From JBNJEA01 sp051745395 (GTDB taxonomy: Bacteria; Desulfobacterota; Desulfobacteria; Desulfobacterales; Desulfosalsimonadaceae): 57,664 nucleotides of DNA. Each line of letters starts with the position of its first letter. The stretch's first letter is position 1. Shown here one piece after another: positions 24,903 to 34,045 of the stretch. The translations under genes and the position numbers were made by a program. The notes below the pieces were generated by a model. It was not told the DNA's origin. It did no database searches and saw only the letters and a list, made by a program, of their open reading frames with translations. Location of the stretch: positions 1 through 57,664 of the forward strand of contig JBNJEA010000004.1 in the NCBI GenBank assembly GCA_051745395.1, written 5' to 3'.

Positions 24903-26558
24903 TTATGCCTGCCCCTTGACCTGCTCGCGAATCTGCTTTTTGTTAATTTTGCCGACACTGGTCTTGGGAATTTCGCTTACGGCCAAAAACCGGTCGGGCA
25001 CCGCGTATTTCTGGAGCTGACCGCTTTCCACGTAGCCCTCGACAAATTTGCGCAGCTCTTGTTCGGAAAAGCTCTCCGGATCATTGGGGACCACCGTGGC
25101 CAGCGGCCGTTCCCCCCATTTCGGCTCCGGCACGCCGACCACGGCCACTTCGGCAACCGACGGGTGCTGGCTGATTATGCTTTCGAGCTCCAGCGAAGAG
25201 ACCCACTCTCCGCCGGTTTTGATCACGTCCTTGATCCGGTCGGTGATCCGGACATAACCCGCCGCGTCCATGTGGCCCACGTCGCCGGTGTGCAGGTAGC
25301 CGGATTCCCATAGTTGCTCGCCCTTTTCCCGGGCCTTGTAATATCCCTGGGTCAGCCAGGGCGAACGGACCACGAGTTCGCCGGTTGACTTGCCGTCCAT
25401 GGGCTGCGGCTTCATTTCCGGGTCCACGATTTTCAAATCCACCATGTAAATCGGCCGCCCCGTGGCGGTGCGGATGTCGAGCTGGATCTGCCGGTCAGCG
25501 TCTTCGTAGGCCGGCGTGGGCAGGGCCAAGGACAGCACCGGGCAGGTTTCGCTCATGCCGTAGCCGGTAAAAATATCGATGCCGAGGTTCATGGCCGCAT
25601 CGGCCAGGCCCCGGGGCAGCGCCGAGCCGCCGATGATCACCTTCCAGCCGGTTAAATCCACGTTTTGCACCGCCGGAGATGACACCAGCATCTGCAGGAT
25701 GGTCGGCACGCAGTGGCTGAAGGTGACCTTCTCGGAAATCAGGAGCTTAAACAGCATTTCCGGCTCGTACCGGCCCGGGTAGACCTGCTTGACCCCCATC
25801 ATGGTGGCCACGAAGGGCAGCCCCCAGGCATGGACGTGAAACATCGGGGTAATCGGCATGTAGACGTCATCGGCCTTAAACAGCCCCCTGGCCGTCATGG
25901 TGCCGGCCGAGGCGGCCACGCCCAGGGTGTGGAGCACCAACTGACGGTGGGAAAAATAGACGCCCTTGGGGTCTCCCGTGGTACCGGTGGTGTAGAAAAG
26001 CGTGGCCATGGCGTTTTCATCGAAATTGGCAAATTCGAAATCGGCCGTACCCTTACATAGCACCTCTTCATATTCGGCGTCAAAAGGAGTCGCTGATTCG
26101 ATGGATTGATCGGTTTCCCGCATCAGGACCCACTTCCTGACCGAAGGCAGCTGGTCCTTGAGCTTGTCGACTATGGGCACGAAGTCTTCGTGAACCAAAA
26201 CCACCGTGTCCTCGGCGTGCTGCATGGTAAACAGGATCTGCTCGGGCGACAGCCGGACATTGACGCAGTGCAGTACCGCGCCCAGCCCGGGGATGGCGAA
26301 ATAACTTTCGAGATAGCGATAGGAATCCCAGTCGAGCACGGCCACGATATCGCCGGCTTCAACACCCATGCCGGCCAGCCCGGATGCGAGCTGCCGGATG
26401 CGGGCATTTAAATCCCGGTAGGTAAAGCGCTTGGTATCGCGGTAGACAATTTCCTGGTCCGGGTTGGTGACAATGGATGTGTGCAGCAGGCTCTTGATCA
26501 GCAGCGGGTAGCCGTAAGCCGAATTTGCCTGCTCTATGATGCGGGGGCCTTTTGTCAT
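24903..26558 (-). CDS. Fatty acyl-CoA ligase (AMP-forming, medium/long chain)
   Basis: This enzyme activates a fatty acid with ATP and CoA via an acyl-adenylate. The start at 26558 has an AAAGGAGG ribosome site and gives 551 residues; a farther ATG at 26603 lacks one. Motifs in order are the AMP-binding loop YTTGTTGDPKG (from residue 189), GYGMSETCPVLS, YLHTGDVG, the hinge DRIKDVIKTGGEWVSSLELE and the catalytic Lys near the end in KTSVGKINKKQ. The overall pattern resembles AlkK-like medium-chain ligases. It is divergent from a penicillin-acylase-type hydrolase, which could release fatty acids outside the membrane for this enzyme to activate; that link is inference. Confidence 0.92.
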   Translation of the reverse strand: MTKGPRIIEQANSAYGYPLLIKSLLHTSIVTNPDQEIVYRDTKRFTYRDLNARIRQLASGLAGMGVEAGDIVAVLDWDSYRYLESYFAIPGLGAVLHCVNVRLSPEQILFTMQHAEDTVVLVHEDFVPIVDKLKDQLPSVRKWVLMRETDQSIESATPFDAEYEEVLCKGTADFEFANFDENAMATLFYTTGTTGDPKGVYFSHRQLVLHTLGVAASAGTMTARGLFKADDVYMPITPMFHVHAWGLPFVATMMGVKQVYPGRYEPEMLFKLLISEKVTFSHCVPTILQMLVSSPAVQNVDLTGWKVIIGGSALPRGLADAAMNLGIDIFTGYGMSETCPVLSLALPTPAYEDADRQIQLDIRTATGRPIYMVDLKIVDPEMKPQPMDGKSTGELVVRSPWLTQGYYKAREKGEQLWESGYLHTGDVGHMDAAGYVRITDRIKDVIKTGGEWVSSLELESIISQHPSVAEVAVVGVPEPKWGERPLATVVPNDPESFSEQELRKFVEGYVESGQLQKYAVPDRFLAVSEIPKTSVGKINKKQIREQVKGQA

Positions 26559-26944
26559 TTCATTTCCTCCTTTGTCTCGAAATCGGTTTATTCCATATCC
26601 CACATTATAATCATGGTCTTCATATCAAACAGCGTTTATTTCATCGAACAAATATTTGTTTTGTAAAACGGTGTGACGATTTTTGGTTTTGTCGGTTGAA
26701 ATCGAACCGTATAAATGCTAACAATAAAATTGTTTCTACCCACAAATACATTTCAGGATTGGCTAATAGATGGCTCTTGCGCGGCTACAGCCTTTTTATT
26801 CTATAACCACTTTGCCTTTTCAATCCCCGAGCCTTACTCCAAAGATACAACAAACCGCCCCGAAATCTTCAGGTACCGGAAATAAATTCGCATGCCATAA
26901 TTTATTTCCCTGCATTCATACAACAATCGCAAAAAGGAGGAAAC
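26559..26944. other. Divergent spacer between acyl-CoA ligase and acylase genes
   Basis: This is 386 bases with no supported gene and lower GC than its surroundings. It must contain promoters for both flanking genes. I see no clear operator, repeat or conserved RNA structure in it. The AAAAAGGAGG ribosome site of the acylase is at its right edge. Confidence 0.6.
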
Positions 26945-29575
26945 ATGTTACAGTTACGATGGTTTTTATCCACCATTGCCCTGGTCGCTTTACTGGCGAT
27001 GCCCGGCTTTACCAATGCCGAGGTCACCACCGAACGCGATGACAAGGGGGTCTGGTTTATCGAAGCAGAAGACTCCGACAGCCTGCATGAGGTATTTAAG
27101 GCCATGGGCTATGCCGCGGCCAGGGACCGGCTCTGGCAAATGGAAACCTTCCGGCGCACGGCAAACGGCACCCTTGCCGCCATTTTCGGCGAAGACTACC
27201 TGGAACAGGACATGTGGGTCCGGATCACGGGCTACAGCGATACGCAACTCACAGAAGGCTACAAGGCCCTGGACGCCGAAACAAAAGACATTATCGACGG
27301 CTATGTCGCCGGCATCAACGAGCGCATTGGCGAGGTTACCGCCGATCCTTCCAAGCTGCCCTTTGAATTTCGCGCCATGGGCCAGAAGCTGGAACTGGGA
27401 GAACCGCTGCCGGTGGAAAAATGGACGCCCGAAGATGTGCTGGCCTGGGAAACGATGCTGTTGCGGCGCTTCGATCCGGGAGCTTCCACGATGGGCCAGA
27501 TTACCAATATGCAGTTGATGGGATATTTACAGCAAGTGTTCGGGGAATCCGAAGGCGAGAGCCGGTTCAGTGACCTGCGCTGGGAAAACGACACCGACGC
27601 GCAGACCTATATTCCGGATGACGGCAGCAGCCAGACCGTCGCGGCCGACAAAGAACAGGCTGCCCCGGAGAGGTCGCTTCTAACCGCAGACGCATCGGAT
27701 GCGGAAAAACAATCCGATAATAAAACGGCGGAAAAATCATTTGACCCGGCTGACTGGCAGAAAACCGCGGAAACCATTCAATCCCGCGCCCGGACGCGGC
27801 AGGAAAAGCTCAAGGCCATCAACGCCTACGTCAAGATGGGCTCCTACGCCTGGGTGGTTGACGGCGACAAGACCGAATCCGGCAATCCGATCCTGTATTC
27901 CGGGCCGCAGATGGGCTTTTCCGTGCCGGCCATCTGCCAGGAAGGATCGATTGAAGCCGGCGATCTTAAGGTATCCGGCATGAGTATTCCGGGCCTGCCG
28001 GGTATCGTCATCGGCCGGACCCCGCATCACGCCTGGTCCATGCAGGTCGGGCATGCCCACACCACCGACTACTACATCGAAAGCCCAAACGATGTTCAAG
28101 CCGCCCGGACCGAAACCATTGAAGTCGCCGGCGGCGGCGATGTGGAAGTGCCGGTCTATACCTCGGACCACGGGCCGGTGATCAACCCGATGCCCTACAA
28201 CCCCGATACCTATACGCAAGCAGAAGACGGCCCCATCATCACCTGGCGTTATTCGCACCGGGGGCATGAATTTGAAACGGTTTCGGCATTTCTGGACCTG
28301 GCCCGGGCCGAAAGCATGGACGAATTCGGCTCCGCCCTCGAAGACGTGGCTGTCAGCCAGCACTTCTGCTATGCCGACAAGGACGGCAATATCGCCTACT
28401 GGATGTCGGGGATGGACCCGGTCCGGCCGGAAGGGGAATACCGCCTGCCCCAGGGATTTCAGGAGGAGCCGGCGGAATGGGGGGCAGATACCGAATTAAA
28501 GCCCCTGTCCACGGACCGCAATCCCGACCAGGGATTTTACGGGGGCTGGAACAACAAGACCAGTGACGAATACAACAATTCCTACAACAACTTCAGCTAT
28601 TCCTTCGGCCCCTTCCACCGGGCGCATGTCATCGAAGACTACCTGTCCAGCAATGACAACCTGAGCTTTGAAGACGTGCGGGACCTGGCATTAAATATTG
28701 CCACCACGGATTCCATCCGGAAAGGCGGCAATCCGTGGGAATTCGTAAAGGAAGATTTCCGTGACGCGGTGGAAAACCATTCCACCGAGCAGCGCCAGGA
28801 TGCACTGCAAATCATGGAAGGTTTCGACGGCCATTTCGTCGCCGGCGGGCAGGAAAACTGGGTGGACGGCACCGACCGCTCCGATGCCTGGATACTTGCC
28901 GACGCCTGGATCCGCAAAGTCATCGACCTGACGTTTACAGACGAACTGGGCACCGGGCAGTCCGGTATCTATACTTCAGGGACCGAAGAAGAAACCGGAG
29001 AATGGAAAAACCCGACCATCCTGTTTAACGTGATTTTACATGCGCTGGATGAAGAAAGCGATATTGAAAACAACCACAACTGGTTCGACGACGTGGTGAA
29101 CACACCGGATACCGAGGAAACGGCCGATCAAATCATTGTTGCGGCCCTGGACAATGTGCTTGCCGATCTGGGCGAACGCCCGTGGGGCGAGGACAAACGC
29201 GACACCATCGAGTTCAACCACGACCTGTTCAACGAGGAACCGCTCGATGAAAACCCGCTGCACGAAATTCCGTTTGCCTCCCGCTCGACCTATGCCCATT
29301 GCGTGGAATTGGGCTCAGACGGTCCCATGCGGATTGAAAGCATGTTTGCGCTGGGACAATCCGGCAATATCCTCGCCAATGCCAACCGCGAGCCGGTATT
29401 TGATGACAATTTCTTCTCCATGACCGCGGTCTACGATTCGTTTGCCCACCGGGATTTTCCGACATTTGCAGCCCAGACCGATGACGGCGACGGAGACGAA
29501 AACGGCGACACCGGGGATACGGGTGGCGATGACGATGACGATACCTGCTTTATCCGTGCCATCCGGCCCAATTAA
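26945..29575 (+). CDS. Penicillin-acylase-family Ntn hydrolase (exported)
   Basis: This periplasmic amide hydrolase is expected to mature by self-cleavage. It has 876 residues. A signal peptide with hydrophobic core TIALVALLAMPGF ends near residues 25-26 (TNA/EV). The small-subunit region includes YAAARDRLWQMETFRRTANG. A charged spacer (about 230-290) precedes the cleavage site, with nucleophile Ser300 in MGSYAWVV, then GPQMGFSVPA, as in penicillin and acyl-homoserine-lactone acylases. The tail is Asp/Gly-rich and ends DDDDTCFIRAIRPN, resembling a truncated CFI-box sorting tail. Possible substrates are acyl-homoserine lactones, N-acyl amino acids or lipids; sequence alone does not decide. Confidence 0.9.
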   Translation: MLQLRWFLSTIALVALLAMPGFTNAEVTTERDDKGVWFIEAEDSDSLHEVFKAMGYAAARDRLWQMETFRRTANGTLAAIFGEDYLEQDMWVRITGYSDTQLTEGYKALDAETKDIIDGYVAGINERIGEVTADPSKLPFEFRAMGQKLELGEPLPVEKWTPEDVLAWETMLLRRFDPGASTMGQITNMQLMGYLQQVFGESEGESRFSDLRWENDTDAQTYIPDDGSSQTVAADKEQAAPERSLLTADASDAEKQSDNKTAEKSFDPADWQKTAETIQSRARTRQEKLKAINAYVKMGSYAWVVDGDKTESGNPILYSGPQMGFSVPAICQEGSIEAGDLKVSGMSIPGLPGIVIGRTPHHAWSMQVGHAHTTDYYIESPNDVQAARTETIEVAGGGDVEVPVYTSDHGPVINPMPYNPDTYTQAEDGPIITWRYSHRGHEFETVSAFLDLARAESMDEFGSALEDVAVSQHFCYADKDGNIAYWMSGMDPVRPEGEYRLPQGFQEEPAEWGADTELKPLSTDRNPDQGFYGGWNNKTSDEYNNSYNNFSYSFGPFHRAHVIEDYLSSNDNLSFEDVRDLALNIATTDSIRKGGNPWEFVKEDFRDAVENHSTEQRQDALQIMEGFDGHFVAGGQENWVDGTDRSDAWILADAWIRKVIDLTFTDELGTGQSGIYTSGTEEETGEWKNPTILFNVILHALDEESDIENNHNWFDDVVNTPDTEETADQIIVAALDNVLADLGERPWGEDKRDTIEFNHDLFNEEPLDENPLHEIPFASRSTYAHCVELGSDGPMRIESMFALGQSGNILANANREPVFDDNFFSMTAVYDSFAHRDFPTFAAQTDDGDGDENGDTGDTGGDDDDDTCFIRAIRPN

Positions 29576-29587
29576 CCCTTTTTTCCC

Positions 29588-29621
29588 GCCCTTCCCCCAG
29601 CACAGTGCCCGGGGGAAGGGC
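29588..29621. terminator. Hairpin after acylase stop (probable terminator)
   Basis: GCCCTTCCCCC (29588-29598) pairs with GGGGGAAGGGC (29611-29621) around a 12-base loop, 12 bases past the acylase stop. No good T-run follows, so rho-independent function is uncertain. It might instead be a 3-prime stabilising stem. Confidence 0.55.
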
Positions 29622-29718
29622 GCCCCTTCCTTCAGCAGCCCTCAGATACAGGGATATGTCTCTCGTCCCTCAATGCACAGGAAAAGGATCCAAGGGACTG
29701 TTTTGTTGTGTACGGCCG

Positions 29719-29748
29719 ACAGGCACATGGGATTGCCCATGTGCCTGT
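29719..29748. repeat. Perfect 13-bp hairpin
   Basis: ACAGGCACATGGG (29719-29731), loop ATTG, CCCATGTGCCTGT (29736-29748). The stem is GC-rich and extended weakly by flanking CCG/CGG. It may be a second termination signal for the acylase transcript or part of an intergenic repeat. No other copy was noticed in the window. Confidence 0.6.
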
Positions 29749-29854
29749 CTTCTCGGCTTTAAGTTACATTCTGGAAAACCCTGCACAAGCAGATCGAAAA
29801 ATTTTTATTCCGAGAATATGGTTTTTTCAAATTTGGGGATTGCACACGGCTGCC

Positions 29855-30050
29855 CTGAAGGGGTTGGGGGAAAAGGGATTTAGCGAGAGAGATTGCGGCA
29901 TTTGCCGAAAAGGCGTGGCATTTGAGCCGCGTTAAGAATTTCTCACTGTCTGAGGGCGTCCAGCCCGAGTTTGAGAAATTTAGCGGGTCAAATGCCACGC
30001 CCGGCAAATGGCGCACAAACGAGCAAACCCTTTTCCCCCAATTCCTTCAG
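29855..30050. repeat. 196-nt long-palindrome element, copy 1
   Basis: The whole element folds back on itself. Outer arms start CTGAAGGGGTTGGGGG at 29855 and end with the near-inverse CCCCCAATTCCTTCAG at 30050. The middle stem is 29895-29907 with 30002-30014, then 29912-29925 (GGCGTGGCATTTGA) with 29988-30001 (TCAAATGCCACGCC), separated by an AAAA bulge. The core (29928-29985) holds AATTTCTCA paired with TGAGAAATT, and a GGGC/GCCC tip. Copy 2 at 43761-43956 has exactly the same length and core but different stem sequence. It has no coding capacity and lies 75 bases past the prkA stop (minus strand). Confidence 0.9.
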
Positions 30051-30124
30051 CCAAGAGATGAAGGCTTGGAAGTTGTTTTCTGTTATAACACCGCTCAGGA
30101 AGTGGGGCGGGGGGTTTTCCGAAG

Positions 30125-32404
30125 CTATGGTTCATCAAACTTCCGCGCCAAATCGTTGTCCACCACGTAGATGCAGACCTCCTTGGCCCCTTCGCGGTTG
30201 TAGCCGCAGCGTTTTTCCAGATTGTGGATCAGAAAGCCGACTTCTTCCTGGATGCGCTTGTCATACGTTTTGAACTCGTCTTCGCCCAAATCGCGAATGG
30301 CCCGCCGGAAATTTTCGTTTTCAATGAACGGGTCGAGCACGTTTTCCTTGAGGTTGTAGACATAGCGCTCATAGAGGGCCTGGTATAACGCCGTGTCCCG
30401 GATATGGCGACCGGACTGGATAATCTCCGACGGCAGGGTCTCGGTGGCATAGCGTTTCTGGGTCTCTTCGCGAAAGACGCGCCCGATGATTTCACTTTCC
30501 CGGCCGCCGAGCATCCGCCGTTCCAGGTTGCGGAAAAATTCCTCTGTGATTTCCAGGTGCTCGCCGGTAAAGCTGCTTTTTTCCTCGGTATCGGTCTCGA
30601 AATTCACCGCAAAAATGTAATTCTGCACATCCCGGGAGACGCGCTCCTCGTTGTAGGAATACAGCGACTCCTTGACCTCCTGGAGCACGGTATAGTTGTA
30701 GAGGTTCATCAGCGCCGCCAGAAAGCCTTCCGGGATCAGGGACATCAACTCGGTGTGCACGGACTTGAAAAAATCGTAAAGCACCCGCATGTTAATCAGC
30801 TTGCCGTCCTTGGCGTACCGGGAGTAAAACTCGTTGAATATCTTGATCGACTCCCGGCCGGAAATGCCTTTTTCCCCTTCGCTTTCGGCCTCTGCGATAA
30901 TTTTGCGCCGCCGGTCGGAGGTAAACTGCTTCCGGTCTTCTTCGGACAGCCATTTGGGAATGTTGCCGCAATAGATTTCCATCTTGAGCAGGTGCAGGTT
31001 CCGGTCGCAATAGCGCCGGTATTTGCCGGGATAATCGATCCATTCCAAAAGCGCCGGCGATTCCATGTTTAACCGCGACGATATAATCACCCGGGCGAAA
31101 TTGTGCAGCACCCTCGGCAAAAACCGCTGATCAATCTGCTTGCCGAAAGTGTTGCGGTAAATTTCCACCTCGGTATTCAAATCCATCACATAGGGGACCT
31201 TGATGTATTCAATCCGGTCCTCGAAGGACTGAAATTCCTGGATGGAGCTGACATCCTCCGGATTCATCACCGCCAGAAACAGCGAGTGCACGCGTTCTTC
31301 GATGTCTTCGACCTTGTGCAGCCCCTCGGAAATAATGTTGTGCAGGTCCATCAGGCGGGTCTTGTTGTGGCCCTTGATGTCCATTAACGCATAGACGCCG
31401 TTGTTGGTCTTGGCGTACTGGGAAAAGATGTACTTGACCCGGTTGCTGTCGCCGAGCACGCTGTTGATGCGCTTCTGCAATTCCTCGTTGTGCACCCGGT
31501 CTTCCTGCAGGGGTTTGTCACCCGGCATAAACACGTTGATCCCCTCGCCGAGCCGCCGGTTGTAGCGGTACGGCCGGGCCTTGATCATGTCAAAGACCCG
31601 TGCGCTGTCCTTGACCCGCTCGATTAAGGCCTGGTAGAGCGAACTGCATATCGTGCACGGCTCGGACCGCCAGATCCAGTCGTATTCCTTGTCATTGACC
31701 AGCCGGTCTAAGATCTCCTGGCCGTCGAACAATGCCTCAAAAAACGGCATCCGGTAGGCTTTCGGAATCAGCAGGATCGGATGATCAAAACTCGGGCATG
31801 GAATTTCCAGGGGCTTGTCCGGGTGGAGATCGCAATGGTGGTTGGTGTCTTCAAAGCCGATATCCTGAGGGATCACGTTCCAGACCGTCCGGTAGGTCAC
31901 GCCTTCGCCGGTTCTCGTATATTCCTCGAACTTGCGCAGCAGCGTGTTTAAAAACGTGCTTTTACCGGAACCCGGCGGGCCCTTGAAAATATAAATCTTG
32001 TTTTGCTGGGCACTGCGCTTTAAGGTCTCGACCACCTTCACCATGCGGTTGGCAAACAGCCGGTCGGCAAAAAACGGATAATCCACGCCTTCAACAAACA
32101 GGCGGGAACAATCGTAATGCAGGTAATTGATCGATTCCGCGTCCTCCGGGTAATCATCTTGCCCGTCGCCGATATAGCTTTTGATCATGTCGTGGAACAA
32201 CTGGAACACATTTCGCAGCACCAGCTGCGGGTTGGCGGAAAGCCGCTCCAGAAACTGCCCGTAATCAAGGGTCCGCCGAATGCGATGACCGTTGATGGAT
32301 TCCAGAAAACGCCTGGCTTTTTCCAGGTTTTCGGCGTTGGTGTGATTTACGCAACCATCTTGTGCAGCGTTTTCGAATCCATGATATATTTGACTTTCTC
32401 CCAT
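30125..32404 (-). CDS. PrkA-family AAA+ serine protein kinase, copy 1
   Basis: This 759-residue protein of the PrkA/YeaG family combines an AAA+ module with a C-terminal domain weakly like cAMP-dependent kinase. Walker A is GPPGSGKST (about residues 140-148), and PEDVSSIQEFQSFEDRIEYIKVPYVMD is the conserved block after the sensor region. It is longer and more divergent than copy 2. The start at 32404 overlaps the end of spoVR by 58 bases. An AGGAGG site lies 13 bases upstream, so translation is coupled. It is the last gene of a prkA2-yeaH-spoVR-prkA1 unit that in enterobacteria is tied to stationary-phase and starvation responses. Confidence 0.88.
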   Translation of the reverse strand: MGESQIYHGFENAAQDGCVNHTNAENLEKARRFLESINGHRIRRTLDYGQFLERLSANPQLVLRNVFQLFHDMIKSYIGDGQDDYPEDAESINYLHYDCSRLFVEGVDYPFFADRLFANRMVKVVETLKRSAQQNKIYIFKGPPGSGKSTFLNTLLRKFEEYTRTGEGVTYRTVWNVIPQDIGFEDTNHHCDLHPDKPLEIPCPSFDHPILLIPKAYRMPFFEALFDGQEILDRLVNDKEYDWIWRSEPCTICSSLYQALIERVKDSARVFDMIKARPYRYNRRLGEGINVFMPGDKPLQEDRVHNEELQKRINSVLGDSNRVKYIFSQYAKTNNGVYALMDIKGHNKTRLMDLHNIISEGLHKVEDIEERVHSLFLAVMNPEDVSSIQEFQSFEDRIEYIKVPYVMDLNTEVEIYRNTFGKQIDQRFLPRVLHNFARVIISSRLNMESPALLEWIDYPGKYRRYCDRNLHLLKMEIYCGNIPKWLSEEDRKQFTSDRRRKIIAEAESEGEKGISGRESIKIFNEFYSRYAKDGKLINMRVLYDFFKSVHTELMSLIPEGFLAALMNLYNYTVLQEVKESLYSYNEERVSRDVQNYIFAVNFETDTEEKSSFTGEHLEITEEFFRNLERRMLGGRESEIIGRVFREETQKRYATETLPSEIIQSGRHIRDTALYQALYERYVYNLKENVLDPFIENENFRRAIRDLGEDEFKTYDKRIQEEVGFLIHNLEKRCGYNREGAKEVCIYVVDNDLARKFDEP

Positions 32405-33960
32405 ATGACTTCCGGATCCTCCTGATCGTCAGCGGGTTGTTGAATGTGCTTGACCTGATAGGTCTCCAGGGTGACGGGGCGCCCCCACAAAAATTCGACG
32501 CCCAGCATGGTGTTGCTGATAAAATCGGCGACTAAGGGACGGCCCTCGAATTGGTGAATAAGGTTGAGCTGGCCGTCGTCGTCGACGGAAAAGCCGATGG
32601 CCGGCGGATGATACAGGTTGTCGAGCAGCATGCGCCGGTAATCTTGCGCCTTGCGGCTTTTGACGTAATATTCCCATGTGCGGCGGGCCCGGTTTAACCG
32701 CCGGCCGGAGACAAACAGCCGGTGGCGGTCGATGAAATCCTGGTTGACGAACTGCCGGACAAACAACCCGTCGCAGAGGTGTTTGCGGACGGCAAACAGG
32801 TAGTCCCGGCCGGAGCCGTTGTTCTTGCCAAACGCCTGGCGGTCCTCGCGGTTGAGCAGCTTTTCGAATTCATAGCTGTATCTGCCGTTTTCTGCGGCCT
32901 GCTCGATGTCCTGGAACAGCCGCATGCCCAGCGCATAAGGGTTTAATCCTACCCGGGACAGCGATGCCACCATGCTATTGACCTTGGAAAAGTCCACCTC
33001 GTGGCCGTTGATCCGGTCATCTTCCAGAAACAGGCGCTCGTGCCAGTACGTGGCCCAGCCTTCGTTCATGATCTTGGTCCGGATCTGGGGCTGGAAAAAC
33101 ACGGCCGTTTTGCGCACCACCTCGATCACGGCCTTCATCCACTTGTTCTCATGCCGGTTTAAATACGCGGAGTTGTCCATGAGAAATTCCAGGATGTCCT
33201 GCTTGCGTCCGCTGACCCCGCGCTCAGACCAGGTTTTGAACTTTTCGTCAAACTCCGGATAGATCTTGCTCACCCGGTTGAAAAACAGCCGGGTGCCGAC
33301 CTCGCTGCCGTTTTCGCGAAGCGATGCGTTGTATTGTTCGACCTCCTTTAAATACTCCACCTCGGTGAGCCGCTTTTCGGACTGGAGAAAATGATCGAAA
33401 TAATAATCGACCTGTTTTTCCCGGCGGGATTTTTCCGGCGCGTCATTGCGGTACAGGGCGTCATAGTAGCCGACCAGATTGTCTATACCCCGGGCGAATT
33501 CCAGGATATAGTCGACCCAGCGACCGTAGGTGGAGCGGAACCGGGCGATCATGCGCTTGTCCGCCAGGGCCTCGCCGTTGAAGTCGCATCCCCAGGTATT
33601 TTCGTAAAACAGATTGTTCTGAAAAAAATCGATATGGGCCAGCACATGATAGAAAATCATGACATTCAACCAGTCCGGGTTGTTGTCATTGTAAAAGGAG
33701 ATGGCCGGCCGGGTGTTGATCACGGTTTCGTAGGGGTTGCTCGGGTAGAGCTCATACCGGCCCTTTTCCCGCAGCACTTCCACGTCGTGGACCCAGTAAT
33801 CGTATAGACTGGGGATCATGGACTTGGCGGAAAGCTCGAGCAGGTCCCGGTTGGTGACAATATACTCCAGGGTTTCCGCGTCAAAGGACAGCCCGGCATC
33901 CCGGGCCCGCTCCTTGCACCCTTCCATGATTTTCTTGGTATGTTGGTCGATGAGTTGCAT
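32347..33960 (-). CDS. SpoVR family protein
   Basis: This 537-residue member of the SpoVR/YcgB family has unknown biochemical role. It is named for spore cortex formation in Bacillus but is widespread in non-sporing bacteria with PrkA and YeaH. Family features are IFYHVLAHIDFFQNNLFYE (a His-rich block near residue 105) and KIMNEGWATYWHERLF (HxxE-like block near 300), then NPYALGMRLFQDIE. The ATG is the first codon after the heptamer array. Its stop lies inside the start region of prkA copy 1, and it follows yeaH by 85 bases. Confidence 0.93.
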   Translation of the reverse strand: MQLIDQHTKKIMEGCKERARDAGLSFDAETLEYIVTNRDLLELSAKSMIPSLYDYWVHDVEVLREKGRYELYPSNPYETVINTRPAISFYNDNNPDWLNVMIFYHVLAHIDFFQNNLFYENTWGCDFNGEALADKRMIARFRSTYGRWVDYILEFARGIDNLVGYYDALYRNDAPEKSRREKQVDYYFDHFLQSEKRLTEVEYLKEVEQYNASLRENGSEVGTRLFFNRVSKIYPEFDEKFKTWSERGVSGRKQDILEFLMDNSAYLNRHENKWMKAVIEVVRKTAVFFQPQIRTKIMNEGWATYWHERLFLEDDRINGHEVDFSKVNSMVASLSRVGLNPYALGMRLFQDIEQAAENGRYSYEFEKLLNREDRQAFGKNNGSGRDYLFAVRKHLCDGLFVRQFVNQDFIDRHRLFVSGRRLNRARRTWEYYVKSRKAQDYRRMLLDNLYHPPAIGFSVDDDGQLNLIHQFEGRPLVADFISNTMLGVEFLWGRPVTLETYQVKHIQQPADDQEDPEVIWEKVKYIMDSKTLHKMVA

Positions 33961-33966
33961 AATGAT

Positions 33967-34043
33967 TCGTTGGGGGTTGAGGTTTAGGGTTTAAGGTTCA
34001 GGGTTTAAGGTTTAAGGTTTGAGGTTTAAGGTTTGAGGTTGAG
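33967..34043. repeat. Heptamer array (TTTAAGG/TTTGAGG) between yeaH and spoVR
   Basis: About ten 7-base units (TTTAGGG, TTTAAGG, TTCAGGG, TTTGAGG) in plus orientation. They start directly after the yeaH stop and run up to the spoVR start region. In the operon sense they read CCTTAAA or CCTCAAA. No spoVR ribosome site is evident inside the array, so the array may influence spoVR translation. Confidence 0.85.
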
Positions 34044-34045
34044 GT

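Noticed and set aside
33967..34043. Telomere-like TTTAGGG units
   Set aside because: Only one or two units match the eukaryotic telomere heptamer, and the array is internal to a bacterial operon. The likeness is chance.
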